Shown here: one piece after another, positions 49,638 through 58,516 of the stretch | How the letters are laid out: every line of letters begins with the position of its first letter | Numbering within the stretch: position 1 is the first letter of the stretch | From: VAZQ01 sp035263865 | Lineage (GTDB): Bacteria; Pseudomonadota; Alphaproteobacteria; Rhizobiales; Xanthobacteraceae | Assembly (NCBI GenBank): GCA_035263865.1 | Contig: DATFQX010000214.1 | Span: 20,743-84,742, forward strand | Direction: 5' to 3' | Length of the DNA: 64,000 nt | Notes under the pieces: model-generated | Database searches by the model: none | What the model saw: the letters and a program-made list of their open reading frames with translations, nothing else | What the model was told of the DNA's origin: nothing | Program-made: the position numbers and the translations under genes

Positions 49638-50690
49638 ATGCGGAAGCTCTTTGCGCTGAACTTTCGATCCGGCCTCTTGATTGGTTTTGCGGTTGCCATC
49701 GCAGTTGCCGCGGCCGCCATCGCCTACGAGCGATACGACACGCAAACGCTGAAAAGAACGCTGCGTAGGGACGCGGTGCTTTGCGGCGTCAACACCGGCC
49801 TGCCTGGCTTCTCGAGCGCTGACGAGAAGGGAAAGTGGTCTGGTTTCGATGTCGACTTTTGTCGCGCCATTGCGGCTGCGATTTTCGATGATCCCAGCAA
49901 GGTCAAATTCGTCCCGCTCGATGCCAACGAACGCTTCACGGAACTACAGAAGCGCAAGGTGGACGTGTTGTCGCGCAACACCACCTGGAATCTCTCACGC
50001 GAAACCAATTACGCCTTGCATTTCGCGGCGGTCTCTTACTACGACGGACAGGGATTCATGGTGCCCAAGTCGCGCGAGGTCGAGAGCGGCCTGGAGCTCA
50101 ATGGCGCCAAGGTCTGCGTGCAGTCGAACACCACCACGGAGTTGAACCTCGCCGACTATTTCCGCGCCAACAATATCAAGTATCAGGAAATGAAATTCGC
50201 GAAGATGGACGACGTCTTCAAGGCTTACGATGGCGGGCAATGCGACGTTTTGACAACCGACGTCTCGCGACTTTACGCGCTGCGGCTGAAGCTCTCGCGG
50301 CCGAACGATCACGTCATTTTGCCGGATGTCATTTCGAAGGAGCCGCTCGCACCGGTCGTGCGTCAAAAGGATGATGACTGGTTCTTGATCGTGAAATGGA
50401 CGTTCTACGCGATGGTCAACGCCGAAGAGCTCGGAATTACCTCTCGGAACATCGACGAGGCGCTCAAATCCAAGAAACCGGATGTCATGCGGTTTGTTGG
50501 CACCGAGGGCGCTTACGGCGAGGAGCTGGGGCTCAGCAAGGATTGGGCCGCCCGCATCATTCGCCACGTCGGAAACTATGGCGAAGTCTATGACCGCAAT
50601 GTCGGCGTCGGCTCGGAGCTCGGCATACCGCGCGGGCTCAACGAATTATGGAATGCGGGCGGCATTCTCTATGCCCCCCCGATCCGCTAG
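49638..50690 (+). CDS. General L-amino acid ABC transporter substrate-binding protein, AapJ-like
   Basis: A 350-residue SBP of the PF00497 type. An N-terminal export helix (SGLLIGFAVAIAVAAAAIA) precedes LKRTLRRDAVLCGVNTGLPG, GKWSGFDVDFCRAIAAAIF, DVLSRNTTWNLSRETN, ALHFAAVSYYDGQGFMVPKS and AKVCVQSNTTTELNLADYF. The 'VLCGVNTGLPGFS' and 'RNTTWTLSRE' motifs identify AapJ/BztA-type receptors for polar amino acids. The permease (AapQM) and ATPase (AapP) genes that normally follow are absent, and an opposite-strand MFS gene lies next. Confidence 0.9.
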   Translation: MRKLFALNFRSGLLIGFAVAIAVAAAAIAYERYDTQTLKRTLRRDAVLCGVNTGLPGFSSADEKGKWSGFDVDFCRAIAAAIFDDPSKVKFVPLDANERFTELQKRKVDVLSRNTTWNLSRETNYALHFAAVSYYDGQGFMVPKSREVESGLELNGAKVCVQSNTTTELNLADYFRANNIKYQEMKFAKMDDVFKAYDGGQCDVLTTDVSRLYALRLKLSRPNDHVILPDVISKEPLAPVVRQKDDDWFLIVKWTFYAMVNAEELGITSRNIDEALKSKKPDVMRFVGTEGAYGEELGLSKDWAARIIRHVGNYGEVYDRNVGVGSELGIPRGLNELWNAGGILYAPPIR

Positions 50691-50813
50691 TGGCGTTCTC
50701 GCATTTCCCATGATCAAGTGCGACATGCGCGCGTCGCTGCCCGCCGCGCCGAGACGTCGGCCGCGGTGAAATCGCGCCCCCGCGCAGGTAATAACGAATC
50801 CCGCGCTATTCGG

Positions 50814-52166
50814 TTACTGTGCCTCGCGCAGTTCGGGATGCGCGGCAAGACGCGCCGTATTGAGCCGATGGATGATGAAGCAGATCACCGCTCCGATCGC
50901 GAACGGTAGCGCCGCCCATATATAGAGAGTCTGGACCGGCAGGCCGACAAAGATTGCCCCGACCAAGGGGCCGACGATTGAGCCGATCCGGCCAATGCCC
51001 AATTCCCATCCGGAGCCATTGGCGCGCAAAGAGGTCGGATAGATCATCGCTCCAACGACGTTGATGCCCGACTGGATGCCGAGCACTAAGAAGCCGGCGA
51101 AGAACGTCGCCGTCAGCAGCGCAGCTTCCGAAGTCAGTCCCGCAAACCCGATCGAACCGACCACCGGCACCGCCAGTACGAACATGATGGTGATGGCGAG
51201 GAAGCGATGCCGCTGCAACCACCAGCACAGGGTCAGCGAGCCGACGGTTCCGCCCACCTGAAGCACGGCGCCCGCGAGCGCCGCGGTCGTCACCGGCAGC
51301 TTGGCGGCTGTAAGCAGCGTCGGAGTCCAGCTGAGGAGAAAGAAGAAGCCCATCAGATTGAGCGCGAATAGGAGCCACAGCAGCGGCGTGATCAATGCCA
51401 ATCCTTGGCGAAACAGATAGATCGGATTGAACCCCGGAAATTGCTTCTCGTCTTCGATCACGAAGCGCGCATTTGCCGGCACCTTGAAGTCGGGACGGAT
51501 GGCGGCGATGAGCGCTTCGATCTTGCCGCGATGACTTTCGTGCAGCGCCATGTATTTGATCGACTCGGGCAGGCCGAATATGGCCGCAACCGCAATGAGG
51601 ATCGGCACGATACCGCCGATTTGAAACAGGATCGGCCAACCATATGTCGGCACAAAAGCCGCGGCCACAAACCCTGGGATGGCTCCGCCGATGGGAACGC
51701 AGCCAACCGCAATAATGGCCAGCGTCGCCCGCAGATGGCGCGGAGCGGATTCGGCATTGACGGCAACGACGTTGGGAATGACACCACCGATGCCGAGCCC
51801 CGCCAACAGCCGCAGCCAGAACATCTGGTCCAGGTTGCTTGAATAGGCAGCGGCAAGGGTAAATATTCCGAACCACAAATTCGAACCGATCAAAGCGGCC
51901 TTGCGGCCATACCGGTCGCCCACCCACCCAAAAATCGCGGAGCCAAAAAGAATACCCACCAAGCTCGCGCTGAATACCGGCCCAAGCGAGCTTGGCGCCA
52001 CGCCCCAAGCCCTGACCAGGTGGGGCGCGGCGAAAGCGATCGCCGCGATGTCATAACCGTCGATCAAAACGATAAAGAACGACCAGATGAGCAGGTTGAT
52101 TTGGAATGAACTTAGCCCGCGCTCATCCAGCAGACGCGAGACTTGAACCTCCGATTGGGTCGTCAT
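50814..52166 (-). CDS. MFS transporter, aromatic acid:H+ symporter (AAHS) type
   Basis: A 450-residue permease with 12 predicted membrane helices. DGYDIAAIAFAAPHLVRAWG is the conserved AAHS helix-1 motif, and GWVGDRYGRKAALIG lies in the loop between helices 2 and 3. PcaK, GenK, MhpT and similar proteins carry protocatechuate, gentisate and related aromatic acids. No ring-cleavage genes are adjacent, so the substrate is unknown. It has no apparent operon partners. Confidence 0.88.
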   Translation of the reverse strand: MTTQSEVQVSRLLDERGLSSFQINLLIWSFFIVLIDGYDIAAIAFAAPHLVRAWGVAPSSLGPVFSASLVGILFGSAIFGWVGDRYGRKAALIGSNLWFGIFTLAAAYSSNLDQMFWLRLLAGLGIGGVIPNVVAVNAESAPRHLRATLAIIAVGCVPIGGAIPGFVAAAFVPTYGWPILFQIGGIVPILIAVAAIFGLPESIKYMALHESHRGKIEALIAAIRPDFKVPANARFVIEDEKQFPGFNPIYLFRQGLALITPLLWLLFALNLMGFFFLLSWTPTLLTAAKLPVTTAALAGAVLQVGGTVGSLTLCWWLQRHRFLAITIMFVLAVPVVGSIGFAGLTSEAALLTATFFAGFLVLGIQSGINVVGAMIYPTSLRANGSGWELGIGRIGSIVGPLVGAIFVGLPVQTLYIWAALPFAIGAVICFIIHRLNTARLAAHPELREAQ

Positions 52167-52326
52167 CGGTTCCCCAGGCCAATTCCAGTTGCCACGATCA
52201 CTCTAATGCAGGTCCGGTGCGCAGTCTGCAAAGATCCACAAGCGATTAACCTAAATTTCGTAACAAGCCTGCCGTTCACGCATTGTTAGGTCGCGAAAGA
52301 ACAAAGTCTTCGTTCAGGAAAACCTT

Positions 52327-52521
52327 ATGTCGATGAGCAGATACTACCGCGCGCAAGCGCAAAGATGTCTCGCCTTGTCCCGGGCATTCTCAGATCCCAG
52401 GCAGGGCGCACAGCTGGCATTTATGGCCAATCGGTACTTTCAGCGCGCAGAAGAGTTAGAACGAGAGGCCCGGTTTCAAACAACCTCGGTTCTTCCTCAT
52501 GAAGAGGCGCGGGCGGGTTAG
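52327..52521 (+). CDS. Small alpha-helical protein, 'YRAQAQRCLALSRA' type
   Basis: A 64-residue ORF from ATG 52327. RYYRAQAQRCLALSRAFSDP and QLAFMANRYFQRAEELEREA give the same two-helix pattern as the proteins at 23515 and 23938, with Cys in helix 1 and an aromatic-basic helix 2. Its last four bases overlap the 3' end of the convergent membrane protein gene at 52518. Function unknown. Confidence 0.6.
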   Translation: MSMSRYYRAQAQRCLALSRAFSDPRQGAQLAFMANRYFQRAEELEREARFQTTSVLPHEEARAG

Positions 52522-53897
52522 CGCATCGTTCTCATTTCCCAGCGGGGCCGGCGCCAGGAAGTAGCTATAAAAGCTGCTGCGACCGCATATGGGTCGATCA
52601 GGATCTGATTGTAACGCGTGTAGTGATTGCCCACCGCCGCATGCAGCGCGAGCATCGTGATAGCCGGCGCCGCATAGAGGAGAAACAGCGGTTGTCCCGT
52701 GGCGAAGGCCCGCACGCAGGCTATAACGAATGCAGGAACCAGGATTAGGCTGATTACCCAGCCGGCCCACATGCCGCACCAAGCGAGCGGAATACCGACC
52801 AGCAGGTATCTCCACCATCGTGCGCGCATTTCGTCGAGAACGATGGCGCCAATGAGCGGATCCAGCCGTGCATGGTCCCGCACCAGCGTGTCGCGACGCT
52901 CCCGACCCACATGAAAGAAACTGCCTGGGGTTTGGTAGACGAGGCGATGCATGGAATCGGTGCCGTACACCCGGTCAAAGACGACGTCACCGACGCCGGG
53001 GACGCAATACGGAAACGCCAGCCAGAATTCCCGAGCCGTCATGTCGTCGTAGGCAAAGCGCTCGATCAACACTGCAGCGCCATATTCTTCGGTCAATCCG
53101 AATTTGCCGACGGAAAGCGCGTTGCGCGCGACCCATAGACCCAGCACGATCGCGAACGCCAGGCTGAAGCCCAATACGCATCGCCCCGTATTTAGCCGCG
53201 GCTTTTTCGATAACCGACGAGCATAAAATACGCTCAGCGCGGCTATCACCGGAAATAGGATAACGAATGACGGCTTGGTGAGGCAGAGAATGCCGAGTGC
53301 AGCTCCGCCGAAGATGAAATATCGGGTTTGGCCGGTTTTCCAACCGAGCAGGATCAGCAAGGCAACCACGCCGTAGATCGCAAAGATCGCGCTCTCGGTC
53401 ATGACGTAAGAGAAAATATATTCTCTTTGAGCCGCGAGCGCGGCGAGCGCCAGTAATCCAGCGACGAAGAATGCCGATTTTCGCTCGAGGATGACTTCGG
53501 CTGCGCATGCTACCGCGATTAATCCAATGAGAAGCAGGCACGCGTTGATCAGGCGCATGGGAGCCGCGTAAGCCTCGCAACTCGCTTCATTACGATGTCG
53601 GCGATCGGCTTCAACGCTGCATCGCACGGCCGTGGCGAAGCGACCATCGAGCTTCATCGCTGCGAGGACGAGCGCCGGGTAGACTGGACCGAAGAACATC
53701 CCCGGCGAGGGGCGCGCGACCGTGCTGTCGACCGCCGCAAAAGGCCCGTTGCTGAACACGCCGTATTTGTCGAGATCGTAGGCGATACTTACGTAGAAGA
53801 TTTGATCGAAATCCCTCAGCTTCCACGCAGGACTCTGCAAAATCATGAAACTCAACACAGCGAATGCAAAGCAGCCGAAGAATAATTTTTTCAGCAT
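52518..53897 (-). CDS. Polytopic membrane protein, probable GT-C/ArnT-like glycosyltransferase
   Basis: A 459-residue protein with about ten predicted membrane helices. The N-terminal loop after helix 1 reads WKLRDFDQIFYVSIAYDLDK and GPVYPALVLAAMKLDG, with an Asp at the place used by GT-C glycosyltransferases (DxD/E near the start of loop 1). The sequence HRNEASCEAYAAPMRLINAC and later YIFSYVMTESAIFAIYGVVA follow the family's helix pattern. Such enzymes transfer a sugar from a polyprenyl phosphate to lipid or protein in the periplasm. Substrate unknown; similarity is judged from topology, not a search. ATG 53897 is preferred over an upstream start. Confidence 0.65.
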   Translation of the reverse strand: MLKKLFFGCFAFAVLSFMILQSPAWKLRDFDQIFYVSIAYDLDKYGVFSNGPFAAVDSTVARPSPGMFFGPVYPALVLAAMKLDGRFATAVRCSVEADRRHRNEASCEAYAAPMRLINACLLLIGLIAVACAAEVILERKSAFFVAGLLALAALAAQREYIFSYVMTESAIFAIYGVVALLILLGWKTGQTRYFIFGGAALGILCLTKPSFVILFPVIAALSVFYARRLSKKPRLNTGRCVLGFSLAFAIVLGLWVARNALSVGKFGLTEEYGAAVLIERFAYDDMTAREFWLAFPYCVPGVGDVVFDRVYGTDSMHRLVYQTPGSFFHVGRERRDTLVRDHARLDPLIGAIVLDEMRARWWRYLLVGIPLAWCGMWAGWVISLILVPAFVIACVRAFATGQPLFLLYAAPAITMLALHAAVGNHYTRYNQILIDPYAVAAAFIATSWRRPRWEMRTMR

Positions 53898-53959
53898 GGA
53901 AGGTACCAGCCGCCCCGTAGCGATGCGCCGATGCCGACGCACCGCAGCAAACAGCTGCG

Positions 53960-54937
53960 CTATTCGATCACCTCGTCGGCGCGCAGCAGGACTGATGCTG
54001 GAACGGTGACGCCCAGCTGCGCCGCGGTCTTGAGATTCAATACGAATTCGAATTTGGTGGGCGTCTCGATTGGCGTTTCTGCTGGCTTCGCCCCTTGCAG
54101 GAGTTTCGCCGCGAGGACACCGCCCTGGCGAAAGATGCTAAACAGATTGGGCCCGTAAGCCATCAATCCCCCATCGCGCGCAAAATCGGTGAACAGCGTC
54201 ACTGCCGGTAGGCGGTGCGCCAACGCAAGGCCGGCAAGCAGCTTGGTATTGGCGCCGATGATGGGCGACGACAACATCACCAGCGCCTCGGCATCCCGCC
54301 GCGTGACGGACTGGAACGCCGGCTCGAAGTCCCCGCGTGTCGCCACTTGCAAAATCGCGAGCTTGAGATTGAGCGTTTGTGCCGCCGCTTCGATCGCCTG
54401 ACGTTGCATCGGCCCGGTCGCCGGATCCCAGAACACCGCGACGTTGGCGGCTTGCGGGACGGCTTCCTTCAGCGCTTCCAGCCATTTCTTGCTGAAATCG
54501 GGAAAATCGAGAAAGACTCCCGTGATGTTGCCGCCGGGCCGTGCAATGCTCGCAGCGAAACCGCTCGCGACGGGATCGCTCTCCAGGTCGCCGGCCACGA
54601 TGGGAATGCTCGCCGTCGCCGCCTGTGCCGCCCGCACGGCCGCCGGGCTGACGGCTGCGATGAGGTCAACCTTACGCGCGACGAGATCGGCCGCCATTGG
54701 CGCCAGTGGCGCCGCGTCTCCGCCGGTGACTCGCGGGATGATGCTGACCTGGTCGCCTCGAATGCCGCCCGCCTGCAAACCGCTGGAATAAGCTGCGATG
54801 CGCGGCGGCGCGGCCGCTTGCGGACCAGGATAGAGGAATCCGACCTGATAAGTCGGTTGCTGCGCGCGTGCCACAAGCGGCCATACCGCCATGCCGCCGG
54901 CGAGCGTGACGAAATCGCGCCGCTTGATGCGGGACAT
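53960..54937 (-). CDS. ABC_sub_bind-family binding protein C
   Basis: A 325-residue periplasmic binding protein with a Tat-like leader (IKRRDFVTLAGGMAVWPLVA, cleavage near ARAQ). Motifs: YQVGFLYPGPQAAAPPRIAA, LVARKVDLIAAVSPAAVRAA, SIPIVAGDLESDPVASGFAA, IARPGGNITGVFLD, EALVMLSSPIIGANTKLLAG and the end LLRADEVIE. ATG 54937 has GAGGAGAGAAG upstream. The family end is the same as in proteins A and B and in the remnant at 32122. No permease or ATPase gene is near. Confidence 0.9.
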   Translation of the reverse strand: MSRIKRRDFVTLAGGMAVWPLVARAQQPTYQVGFLYPGPQAAAPPRIAAYSSGLQAGGIRGDQVSIIPRVTGGDAAPLAPMAADLVARKVDLIAAVSPAAVRAAQAATASIPIVAGDLESDPVASGFAASIARPGGNITGVFLDFPDFSKKWLEALKEAVPQAANVAVFWDPATGPMQRQAIEAAAQTLNLKLAILQVATRGDFEPAFQSVTRRDAEALVMLSSPIIGANTKLLAGLALAHRLPAVTLFTDFARDGGLMAYGPNLFSIFRQGGVLAAKLLQGAKPAETPIETPTKFEFVLNLKTAAQLGVTVPASVLLRADEVIE

Positions 54938-55200
54938 AGGCTTCTCTCCTCGGCTACGCGCCGACGACACGGCGCCGCGCCGGTAGTCCTCGGACGAAGG
55001 TCCTGACGCATCCTCAGCCTGCCATGCAGAGGTCGGCTAGTCCTTGGGCCAAAACCTAATCGTTCTGAATCGATGTGGGGTCGCTGCCACCTCTCGTGCT
55101 CGCACGAACGATAGCACACACAGGGGACGCTGGCAGACCCGTGTGTGATTTCGATCGAGCGGCATGCTACTCTGCCTGAGGGGAAAACGCCGGGGACGCG

Positions 55201-56178
55201 ATGAACATTGCCCGTCGCCGATTTCTGCGTCTGGCCGCGGGCGCTACGACGCTCCCCGCCGTGTCGCGCATTGCCCGCGCGCAAGCCTACCCTTCACGGC
55301 CGGTGCGGCTGATCGTCGGTTTCCCTGCCGGCGGCGGGGCAGACATCGTTGCGCGGATTTTGGGCCGCTGGTTGTCGGAGCGGCTCGGTCAGGAGTTCAT
55401 CATCGAAAACAAGCCGGGTGCCAACACGAGCATTGCGGCCCAAACCGCGCTCAATGCGCCGCCGGACGGATACACGTTGCTCTGGTGTGGGATCAGTAAC
55501 GCCATAAACGCCAGCTTCTACGACAATCTTCCGTTCGACTTTGCCAAGGATATCGCCCCGGTTTCCGGCGTGGGGATCTACCCACTCGTGCTGGAAGTGC
55601 ATCCCAGCGTGCAAGCGAAGACACTTGCTGAATTCGTCGCGCTCGCAAAGGCCAATCCCGGCAAGATCAACTTGGCCTCGTATGGCACCGGCTCGGTCTC
55701 TCACCTCGGCGGCGAACTGTTCAAGATGCGAACGGGAATCAACATGGTTCATGTGCCGTTTCGGGGCGCCGCGCCAATGCTTACGGATCTGCTTGGCGGA
55801 CAAGTGCAAGCGGCCATCGATACGGTGGCCGCCTCGCTTCCGCATATCCGATCGGGGGCACTGCGCCCGCTCGCTGTGACCACCGCCGCGCGCGTGGCCG
55901 CGCTACCGGATGTGCCGACGCTTGCGGAAACTCTTGCCGATTATGAGGTGGTGGCGTGGACCGGCATCGCTGCCCCGAAAGGCACGCCGCCCGGCATCGT
56001 CGAGACCCTCAATCGCGAAATCAATTCGGGTTTGACGAACCCGGACATCAAGGCTCGGCTGACGGACTTGACCATCATTCCCTTGGTCCTGACCCCAGAC
56101 CAATACGGATCCTATATTGCCGCCGAAATCGACAGATGGGCTAAAGTGGTCAAGTTCTCCGGTGCCAAGCCAGAGTGA
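55201..56178 (+). CDS. Bug/TctC-family binding protein 10
   Basis: A 325-residue receptor from ATG 55201 with leader ARRRFLRLAAGATTLPAVSR (Tat-like), cleavage near ARAQ. Motifs: YPSRPVRLIVGFPAGGGADI, IENKPGANTSI, PPDGYTLLWCGI, VPFRGAAPMLTDLLGGQVQ, LPDVPTLAETLADYEVVAW. The usual P-Y-R-G is P-F-R-G and the usual 'PGYE' is ADYE. Its 3' end is 38 bases from the truncated LysR gene, which is convergent. Confidence 0.93.
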   Translation: MNIARRRFLRLAAGATTLPAVSRIARAQAYPSRPVRLIVGFPAGGGADIVARILGRWLSERLGQEFIIENKPGANTSIAAQTALNAPPDGYTLLWCGISNAINASFYDNLPFDFAKDIAPVSGVGIYPLVLEVHPSVQAKTLAEFVALAKANPGKINLASYGTGSVSHLGGELFKMRTGINMVHVPFRGAAPMLTDLLGGQVQAAIDTVAASLPHIRSGALRPLAVTTAARVAALPDVPTLAETLADYEVVAWTGIAAPKGTPPGIVETLNREINSGLTNPDIKARLTDLTIIPLVLTPDQYGSYIAAEIDRWAKVVKFSGAKPE

Positions 56179-56216
56179 GGCGACAATCCCGCGGATACCC
56201 GCGCACTGTTCCCCCA

Positions 56217-56537
56217 TCAACTCGATGGGCGCTCCGAATTGTCCGCGACTTGAAAGGCTGATCGGTAGACGCCAGGACGCGGCGTCAAACTCCGTGCGAC
56301 CTCGCGGGCGTGATCCGCGTTGCGCGCGATTTCGTCGAGATAGGGGCGCACCATGCGGCCAAGGCCTGTCAAGGCGATTGTGGGCTTGCGGTGAAACAGC
56401 GCTCCGCCCAGCTCGCGTTCCAACGCGCTGATCGCGTTGGTCAGCGTCGGTTGCGAGACGCCACAGCGGTGGCCTGCGCGGGTGAAATTGAGCTCCTCAC
56501 ATAGCGCCAGAAAGTAATGGACCTGCTGCATTTGCAA
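56217..56537 (-). CDS. LysR-type regulator truncated to its DNA-binding domain
   Basis: A 106-residue protein. MQQVHYFLALCEELNFTRAG, CGVSQPTLTNAISALERELG and GALFHRKPTIALTGLGR form the complete LysR HTH; a linker helix (RPYLDEIARNADHAREVARS) follows, then a stop 30 residues later. A full LysR is about 300 residues and carries the effector-binding and RNA-polymerase-contact domain, all missing here. TTG 56537 has a GGGAGG site; ATG 56531 is also possible. A regulator that could still bind DNA but not sense an effector might act as a competitor. It may equally be a dead gene. Confidence 0.85.
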   Translation of the reverse strand: MQMQQVHYFLALCEELNFTRAGHRCGVSQPTLTNAISALERELGGALFHRKPTIALTGLGRMVRPYLDEIARNADHAREVARSLTPRPGVYRSAFQVADNSERPSS

Positions 56538-56731
56538 GGTTATCGCCTCCCGTTCCCTGCGCGGTGCCCTGGCTGACCCTTTGATGGCCGGTCCTGCGCC
56601 ATGCTCAGCCTGCCACAGGTCGACTGGCTGGTCCTTGGGACAGATCTGAAATGTTCTGAATCGATCTGTAGCGACCCCATCCGGCCACTCGGCCGCTCAT
56701 TGCTGGGCGCCGCGACATGAAGGAGCGTCAG

Positions 56732-57724
56732 ATGCCCCGGATCCACGTCCATCTCCGAGTCCCGGTTGGGCGACCCTTGCCTGACCTCGTCACGTTCATC
56801 GTCCGCTGCGAGGCGGCAGGTTTTGACGGCGTCGGTATCCATGATCATCCCTCGAGCGGCCGGGACGCTTACCTGGCGCTGGCGCTGGCGTGCCGGGCGA
56901 CGCACCGCCTGCAACTGTTTCCGGCGACCTCGAGCCCGTTGGTTCGGCATCCGCTCGTTCTCGCTTCGCTTGCCCACACGCTCGATGAGATTGCACCGGG
57001 GCGCACTTATCTCACCGTAGCGCCCGGTTTCATTTCGACGCGGAGCATCGGACAGCCGCGCGCACGCGTGGCCGTCATGCGTGACGCGATCCGCGATATC
57101 CGCAAGCTCCTCGCCGGAGAAAGCGTCGCGTTCGGCCCAACCTCGACCCGCCTGCGCAACCGAAGCGCGACTCCGACGCCGGTCTATCTGCTGGCGGCGG
57201 GGCCGCGCATGATCGAACTCGCCGGCGAGGTGGCCGACGGCGCCTTTCTCATGGTCGGTCTCCATGCAGCAGCCATCCGCGCAGCGCTTCGTCACCTGGA
57301 GCAAGGGGCAGCGCGGGCCGGCCGTTCGCTGAAGGGCTTCCCGGTCGTGTTCGTGATCACACTCGGTCTCGGATCCGCCGAGGCGGGCACGCAATGGGTG
57401 CGAAGCTCCTTCGCTCCAGGTCAACCTTTTCTCGCCTATCCAAGCGCGTCGAATCTGCACTGGTTGAGAGAGGCCGGCTTCGCGCTCGAGGAGGCGCACG
57501 ATCCCGCGGCAATAGCTGAGGATCAAGCGCGGCAGATCGCCGATGCGTTTGGATTGTTTGGTCCTCCGGAACGGTGCGCCGAGCGCCTGTTGCAGGCGCG
57601 GCAAGAGGCAGGCGTTGAGCACGTGTTCCTGTTCCCGGCGCACGACCTCGAGCGCGGCTACGACATGCCGGAGGCCGTGTTGGAGGCTTTTGAACGGGTG
57701 ATCCGCCCGCGGCTCGGAGGATAG
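56732..57724 (+). CDS. LLM-class flavin-dependent oxidoreductase
   Basis: A 330-residue luciferase-like (alpha/beta)8 monooxygenase. FIVRCEAAGFDGVGIHDHP, RLQLFPATSSPLVRHPLVLA, TLDEIAPGRTYLTVAPGF, PTPVYLLAAGPRMIELAGEV and DGAFLMVG are family motifs binding F420 or FMN. The start ATG 56732 is preferred, with AAGGAG at 56720-56725; an upstream ATG at 56717 would precede the site. The next gene belongs to DUF1989, a family associated with nitrogen compound catabolism, then a MFS carrier, so all three may serve one degradation pathway. The LysR fragment upstream is divergent. Confidence 0.85.
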   Translation: MPRIHVHLRVPVGRPLPDLVTFIVRCEAAGFDGVGIHDHPSSGRDAYLALALACRATHRLQLFPATSSPLVRHPLVLASLAHTLDEIAPGRTYLTVAPGFISTRSIGQPRARVAVMRDAIRDIRKLLAGESVAFGPTSTRLRNRSATPTPVYLLAAGPRMIELAGEVADGAFLMVGLHAAAIRAALRHLEQGAARAGRSLKGFPVVFVITLGLGSAEAGTQWVRSSFAPGQPFLAYPSASNLHWLREAGFALEEAHDPAAIAEDQARQIADAFGLFGPPERCAERLLQARQEAGVEHVFLFPAHDLERGYDMPEAVLEAFERVIRPRLGG

Positions 57725-57882
57725 CGCTCCGCCTTGCTTGGCCTTTGAAGCTGTGTTCCTCATGCTCAGGCGCGCCGGGATAGCCCGGATCGTGTTTTTG
57801 CTGCGAGGCCTTCGAGGGTTTAATGGTCGCAGCGCGCTTTTGCGGCCGTCGTGCTAGATACGACGAGAAGGATCTTGTTCGA

Positions 57883-58512
57883 ATGAGCGGTGCGAGCGCG
57901 GTGTTGAAGCCTGCGGTGCCGGTCACGATTGCGCCGGGAGGATATATCGGCTTCGACATCGAAACCGGTCAGCGGCTGCGCCTTACCCAGCCGGAGGGAG
58001 AGCAGGTTGCCGACTTCATCTCGTTCAATCGCGATGACGTGCGCGAGCTCCTGAGCATGCATTCGAGCCGCGCCGTGAACTTGAGTTGGAAATTCACCGC
58101 GCCGCACAGCCTCTACAGCAACCGTACCCGGGAAATGTGGAAGATCGAGGAAGACCTCACGCGGGAGAACTATTGCGGCGGCGGATATTGCAGCGAGCAC
58201 CTCAACATCGCGCGTTACGGCGAGGCGGCAAAGGGTGCCCCGAACTGCCAGTCGAACTTGGAGGCAGCCATTCGCGGCTACGGCATGGACCGGTTAAGCT
58301 TCAACACCGATGCCTGCTTCAATATCTTCATGACGGTCGCGTACGACACGGACGGCAAATGGGAGATTCGCCCACCCAACGGCAAGCCCGGCGATTACAT
58401 GATCATGCGCGCGCTGATGCCGCAGATCGTCGCCATTTCCAATTGTCCGGTCCTGTTCAACGCCTGCAACAACTTCCGTCTCAAACCGCTGACGCTGGAG
58501 CTTCTGAAGTAA
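57883..58512 (+). CDS. DUF1989 / urea carboxylase-associated family protein
   Basis: A 209-residue cytoplasmic protein. ETGQRLRLTQPEGEQVADFI, SFNRDDVRELLSMHSSRAVN, ENYCGGGYCSEHLNIARYG and SFNTDACFNIFMTVAYD match DUF1989, whose members occur with urea carboxylase, allophanate hydrolase and guanidine or purine catabolism genes. The conserved C-G-G-G-Y-C and N-C-P-V cysteines may bind metal. ATG 57883 has GAGAAGG 11 bases upstream; the frame begins earlier at 57823. The MFS carrier gene starts four bases after the stop, so the two are coupled. Confidence 0.83.
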   Translation: MSGASAVLKPAVPVTIAPGGYIGFDIETGQRLRLTQPEGEQVADFISFNRDDVRELLSMHSSRAVNLSWKFTAPHSLYSNRTREMWKIEEDLTRENYCGGGYCSEHLNIARYGEAAKGAPNCQSNLEAAIRGYGMDRLSFNTDACFNIFMTVAYDTDGKWEIRPPNGKPGDYMIMRALMPQIVAISNCPVLFNACNNFRLKPLTLELLK

Positions 58513-58516
58513 CGCC

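Noticed and set aside
50806..52008. Second minus-strand frame overlapping the AAHS transporter
   Set aside because: The other frame gives a clean 12-helix MFS protein; this one is Arg/Gly-rich without membrane helices.
56540..57763. Minus-strand frame of 407 codons opposite the LLM oxidoreductase
   Set aside because: The sense frame has clear luciferase-family motifs; the antisense is composition-driven.
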